From: Brevibacillus composti
GTDB lineage: Bacteria; Bacillota; Bacilli; Brevibacillales; Brevibacillaceae
NCBI RefSeq assembly: GCF_016406105.1
Contig: NZ_CP066308.1
Location: 133,501 to 197,500 of the forward strand
Length of the DNA: 64,000 bases
Direction of reading: 5' to 3'
The notes under the pieces were generated by a model. That model saw nothing but the letters and a program-made list of their open reading frames with translations. It searched no databases and had not been told where the DNA came from. The position numbers were made by a program, and so were the translations under genes. How positions within the stretch are numbered: the first letter of the stretch is position 1; each line of letters starts with the position of its first letter. Below are positions 60,194 to 64,000 of this stretch, piece after piece.

Positions 60194-60720
60194 CAGTGAC
60201 AGCCTATCTGGCTCTTGGCTCGAACATGGGCGATCAGGCCGAACATCTCCGGCAGGCTGTGCGCAAGCTGCACGGCCGCACCGGGATTCGCGTCATCCGC
60301 ACATCACCCGTCTACGAAACCGATCCGGTCGGCTTTGTGGATCAGGATGCGTTTTTGAATATGGTCATTGCCGTGGAGACCGAACTTTCCCCAGATGAAC
60401 TCTTGGATGCGGCGCTGCATGTGGAGCAGGAGCTGGGACGTGTTCGGACGATTCGTTGGGGGCCGCGAACCATCGACATCGATGTACTGCTGTATGGGGA
60501 CGAGAAGCTGGAGAAGGAAGACCTGACGATTCCCCATCCCGCGATGACAGAGCGGGCCTTTGTGCTGATTCCATTGCGCGATGTCTGGGTGGGAGGCGCT
60601 TTGCCCGTATGGGGCCGGCCTGTCGACGATTTCCTCAGGTTGTTGCCGCAAGAGGACAAGGGGGTACAAATATGGGGAACAATCGACTGGGAAACCGGAT
60701 TCGATCATTCCGTAAGCTGA
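60190..60720 (+). CDS. folK: Hydroxymethyldihydropterin pyrophosphokinase
   Basis: FolK activates the pterin for FolP. The 176-residue protein has the family start TAYLALGSNMGDQAEHL, RTSPVYETDPVG, and the signature GPRTIDIDVLLYGDE with HPAMTERAFVLIPL. It overlaps folB (ATGA) and its last 49 bases are shared with the small regulator gene in another frame, the same arrangement as folK-yazB in B. subtilis. Confidence 0.95.
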   Translation: MTVTAYLALGSNMGDQAEHLRQAVRKLHGRTGIRVIRTSPVYETDPVGFVDQDAFLNMVIAVETELSPDELLDAALHVEQELGRVRTIRWGPRTIDIDVLLYGDEKLEKEDLTIPHPAMTERAFVLIPLRDVWVGGALPVWGRPVDDFLRLLPQEDKGVQIWGTIDWETGFDHSVS

Positions 60721-60884
60721 AGGGCTTGACCCAGCAGTCGCTGGCAGAGAAGATGGGCGTCTCGCTCTCCTTTGTCGGGTCGCTGGAAAGAGGGACAAAA
60801 ACCCCGAGTGAGCCCGTTTTGCGCAAGATCGCCAGCACTTTACAGGTGGATTATGAGGAATTATGTGCTATAAATAATAAATAA
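60672..60884 (+). CDS. yazB: Small XRE-family DNA-binding protein, YazB-like
   Basis: A 70-residue helix-turn-helix protein: RIRSFRKLKGLTQQSLAEKM, GVSLSFVGSLERGTKTPSEP and LRKIASTLQVDYEELC make one complete Cro/CI-type domain and nothing more. ATG 60672 lies inside the end of folK (49-base overlap), as yazB does in B. subtilis. The targets of YazB are not known. It may regulate the folate operon or dusB, but nothing in the sequence proves it. Confidence 0.85.
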   Translation: MGNNRLGNRIRSFRKLKGLTQQSLAEKMGVSLSFVGSLERGTKTPSEPVLRKIASTLQVDYEELCAINNK

Positions 60885-60966
60885 CTTTTTCCTGGGGCTC
60901 TGCCTCTCCATCCACCCGTTTTGTCCCGGAGGACGATTCTTCTGATATGCGGGAAAAGGAGGTTGA

Positions 60967-62004
60967 ATGATGACACTGAAAATTGCCGACATCGAACTGA
61001 AAAACAACGTCGTGCTCGCTCCCATGGCAGGGGTATGCAATCCCGCTTTTCGCTTGATCGCCAAAGAATTCGGCACAGGACTGGTCTGTGCGGAGATGGT
61101 TAGCGACAAAGCGATTGTCCATGGAAACAAGAAGACGTTGGATATGCTCTATGTCGATGAACGCGAAAAGCCGCTGAGTCTTCAGATTTTTGGCGGTGAC
61201 AAGGAAACGCTTGTAGCTGCGGCAAAATACGTGGATCAAAACACGAACGCAGATATCATTGATATTAATATGGGCTGCCCGGTTCCGAAAATCGTCAGCT
61301 GTGATGCGGGTGCCCGGCTTCTGCTGGATCCCAATAAAATCTACGAGGTGGTCTCGGCTGTAGTCGACGCCGTCGAAAAGCCGGTGACGGTAAAAATGCG
61401 CATCGGCTGGGATGAAGAGCACCTCTATGCCATCGAAAACGCACAGGCTGTCGAGCGTGCAGGCGGAAAAGCCGTTTCCGTGCACGGCCGCACACGTGTC
61501 CAAATGTACAAGGGCAAAGCGGACTGGGATTGGATCCGCCGCGTCAAAGAGGCCGTCTCCATTCCGGTCATCGGAAACGGGGATGTCGCCACGCCGGAGG
61601 ACGCTCGCCGCATGCTGGACACGACTGGCTGCGACGGGGTCATGATCGGCCGGGCTGCATTGGGCAATCCGTGGATGCTGTATCGGACGATCCAGTATCT
61701 CACGACCGGGGAGCTTCTGCCCGAGCCTACGCCGCGTGAAAAGATGGAGATTTGCCTGCTCCACGCCGAGCGCTTGATTGCCTTGAAAGGCCCGCGCGTC
61801 GGCGTGCTGGAAATGCGCAAGCATGCCGCATGGTATCTGAAAGGCTTGAAAGGTGCGACTCACACGAAAAACCTGATCAACGCGGTGGAAACGGAAGAGG
61901 AACTTCGCCGTGTTCTGCTGGATTATGTTGATTGGGTGGAAAACAGTCCGGACGAAGCGGAAGGAGAAGAGCTTGCACCCCAGGAAGAGGCCGTCAGTTA
62001 TTAA
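60967..62004 (+). CDS. dusB: tRNA-dihydrouridine synthase B
   Basis: An FMN enzyme that reduces uridine to dihydrouridine in tRNA. The 345-residue protein has the barrel start [32 protein letters not shown] with the catalytic cysteine region [37 protein letters not shown] and [21 protein letters not shown] precedes the start. It is the last gene of the folate-dus block. Confidence 0.94.
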   Translation: MMTLKIADIELKNNVVLAPMAGVCNPAFRLIAKEFGTGLVCAEMVSDKAIVHGNKKTLDMLYVDEREKPLSLQIFGGDKETLVAAAKYVDQNTNADIIDINMGCPVPKIVSCDAGARLLLDPNKIYEVVSAVVDAVEKPVTVKMRIGWDEEHLYAIENAQAVERAGGKAVSVHGRTRVQMYKGKADWDWIRRVKEAVSIPVIGNGDVATPEDARRMLDTTGCDGVMIGRAALGNPWMLYRTIQYLTTGELLPEPTPREKMEICLLHAERLIALKGPRVGVLEMRKHAAWYLKGLKGATHTKNLINAVETEEELRRVLLDYVDWVENSPDEAEGEELAPQEEAVSY

Positions 62005-62016
62005 GGTATCCAGACA

Positions 62017-62057
62017 TTGACAAGGATTCCTTCATATCCTATAATACGTCGTATTAT
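62017..62057 (+). promoter_or_regulatory. Consensus promoter with a perfect palindrome over the -10
   Basis: TTGACA (62017-62022), 17-base spacer, TATAAT (62040-62045): a full consensus promoter. ATAATACG-T-CGTATTAT (62041-62057) is a perfect 17-bp palindrome overlapping the -10 and start site, a good operator candidate. Confidence 0.85.
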
Positions 62058-62065
62058 CGGGACGT

Positions 62066-62093
62066 AAGCTGCCAGTTTATATGCTGGCAGCTT
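62066..62093 (+). terminator. Hairpin in the greA leader, attenuator-like
   Basis: AAGCTGCCAG (62066-62075) pairs perfectly with CTGGCAGCTT (62084-62093), followed by a short TTTCCC. It would form about 15 bases into the transcript from the 62017 promoter, 126 bases before greA. Confidence 0.6.
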
Positions 62094-62219
62094 TCCCTAT
62101 GACAATGGCGTTGACAGCTTGGTCTTCATCTTCTGCCTGTATATTGTATAGAACATCTACATATAATCCTTTGTACTTTACCCAGTGCGATGGAATTATT
62201 TAAACGGGGGAATTGAACC

Positions 62220-62696
62220 ATGTCGGAAAAAGAAGTGATTCTTACACCTGAAGGTTTGGCAAAACTGGAACAAGAACTGGAAGATTTGAAAACGGTTAAA
62301 CGCAAAGAAGTGGCTGCACGGATCAAAGAAGCGATCAGCTATGGAGATATTAGCGAGAACTCCGAGTACGAAGAGGCGAAAAATGAGCAAGCGTTCATCG
62401 AAGGCCGCATTCTGACTCTGGAAAAAATGCTTCGCAATGCACGCATTATCACCAACGAGGATGTCGATACCGGCGTAGTCAGTGTCGGCTCCACGGTGAA
62501 ACTGAAGGACCTGGAATACGGCGACATCGTCGTATACACGATCGTCGGTTCTGCTGAATCCGATCCGATGAACAACAAGATCTCCAATGAATCCCCGGTC
62601 GGGCAGGCGCTGCTGGGCAAGGCGGTTGGCGCCGTCGTCGACGTATCGGTACCGGCGGGTGTCATCCAATACGAGATCCTCGAGATTAACTTGTAA
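62220..62696 (+). CDS. greA: Transcription elongation factor GreA
   Basis: GreA rescues backtracked RNA polymerase by stimulating cleavage of the transcript. The 158-residue protein has the N-terminal coiled coil ([20 protein letters not shown], then [20 protein letters not shown] with the acidic tip) and the C-terminal FKBP-like domain ([17 protein letters not shown]). The leader upstream has a consensus promoter, palindrome and hairpin. GGGGGAA precedes the ATG. lysS follows after a hairpin. Confidence 0.96.
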   Translation: MSEKEVILTPEGLAKLEQELEDLKTVKRKEVAARIKEAISYGDISENSEYEEAKNEQAFIEGRILTLEKMLRNARIITNEDVDTGVVSVGSTVKLKDLEYGDIVVYTIVGSAESDPMNNKISNESPVGQALLGKAVGAVVDVSVPAGVIQYEILEINL

Positions 62697-62709
62697 TTGT
62701 CCCGGACAA

Positions 62710-62735
62710 GGCGTACCTTAGAAAAAGGGTACGCC
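62710..62735 (+). terminator. Hairpin between greA and lysS
   Basis: GGCGTACC (62710-62717) and GGTACGCC (62728-62735) pair perfectly, but no T run follows, so termination is doubtful. Confidence 0.45.
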
Positions 62736-62778
62736 GTATCGCTATTTATCCACCCAATTTGTGACAAAGGCATGGTAA

Positions 62779-64000
<1,222 letters not shown>

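Noticed and set aside
62101..62150. Second TTGACA promoter close to greA
   Set aside because: The nearest acceptable -10 (TATATT) is 23 bases away, outside the workable spacing.

Overview
The window reads as chromosomal DNA of an endospore-forming, moderately GC-rich member of the Bacillales; Brevibacillus or a close relative is my best guess (inference from gene order and protein style, no search was run). The backbone follows the origin-proximal gene order of Bacillus subtilis: yabS, yabT, tilS, hpt, ftsH, coaX, hslO, a PrsA-like foldase, cysK, pabB, pabA, pabC, folP, folB, folK, yazB-like, dusB, lysS. Into this backbone several blocks have been inserted.

Layout. 1-2075: end of a fructose PTS permease gene followed by a ptsH-ptsI pair that has suffered an internal deletion and frameshift. 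2227-9200: yabS-yabT, a two-gene ThrE-type exporter, tilS-hpt, ftsH. 9343-21271: HAD phosphatase, nadA, a membrane O-acyltransferase, a zinc uptake block (znuA, znuC, znuB, zur with candidate Zur operators) beside a divergent PCYCGC lipoprotein, then nadB-nadC-coaX. Together nadA, nadB and nadC make nicotinate mononucleotide from aspartate.

21316-47123 is a 26 kb accessory region lying exactly between coaX and hslO, which are neighbours in B. subtilis. It holds AT-rich cassettes of secreted and membrane-anchored proteins, a decayed phage or plasmid type DNA-binding gene, a truncated iron alcohol dehydrogenase, and two adjacent but very different Tad/Flp-type pilus loci. Locus 1 (26813-34158) is canonical: CpaB, TadZ, TadA, TadB, TadC, Flp pilin, prepilin peptidase, TadE and a TadG-like protein. 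Locus 2 (35398-44380) is divergent: an unknown protein, two ParA-like proteins whose P-loops lack the lysine, a CpaB-like protein, a TadA-like ATPase with intact P-loop, TadB- and TadC-like proteins, then a run of tiny single-helix proteins and TadE-like proteins with no visible prepilin cleavage motif and no peptidase of its own. This second locus is the strongest candidate in the window for an undescribed system. The region ends with a frameshifted secreted-protein gene and an RpoD-like sigma factor.

47595-64000 returns to the backbone: hslO, foldase, cysK, and the folate operon. The folate operon is split between pabA and pabC by an IS110-family insertion sequence, a stretch of three strong hairpins, and a phoX-tatA-tatC module (a Tat substrate with its own translocase). 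dusB, greA and the start of lysS close the window. No tRNA, rRNA or CRISPR array was seen.
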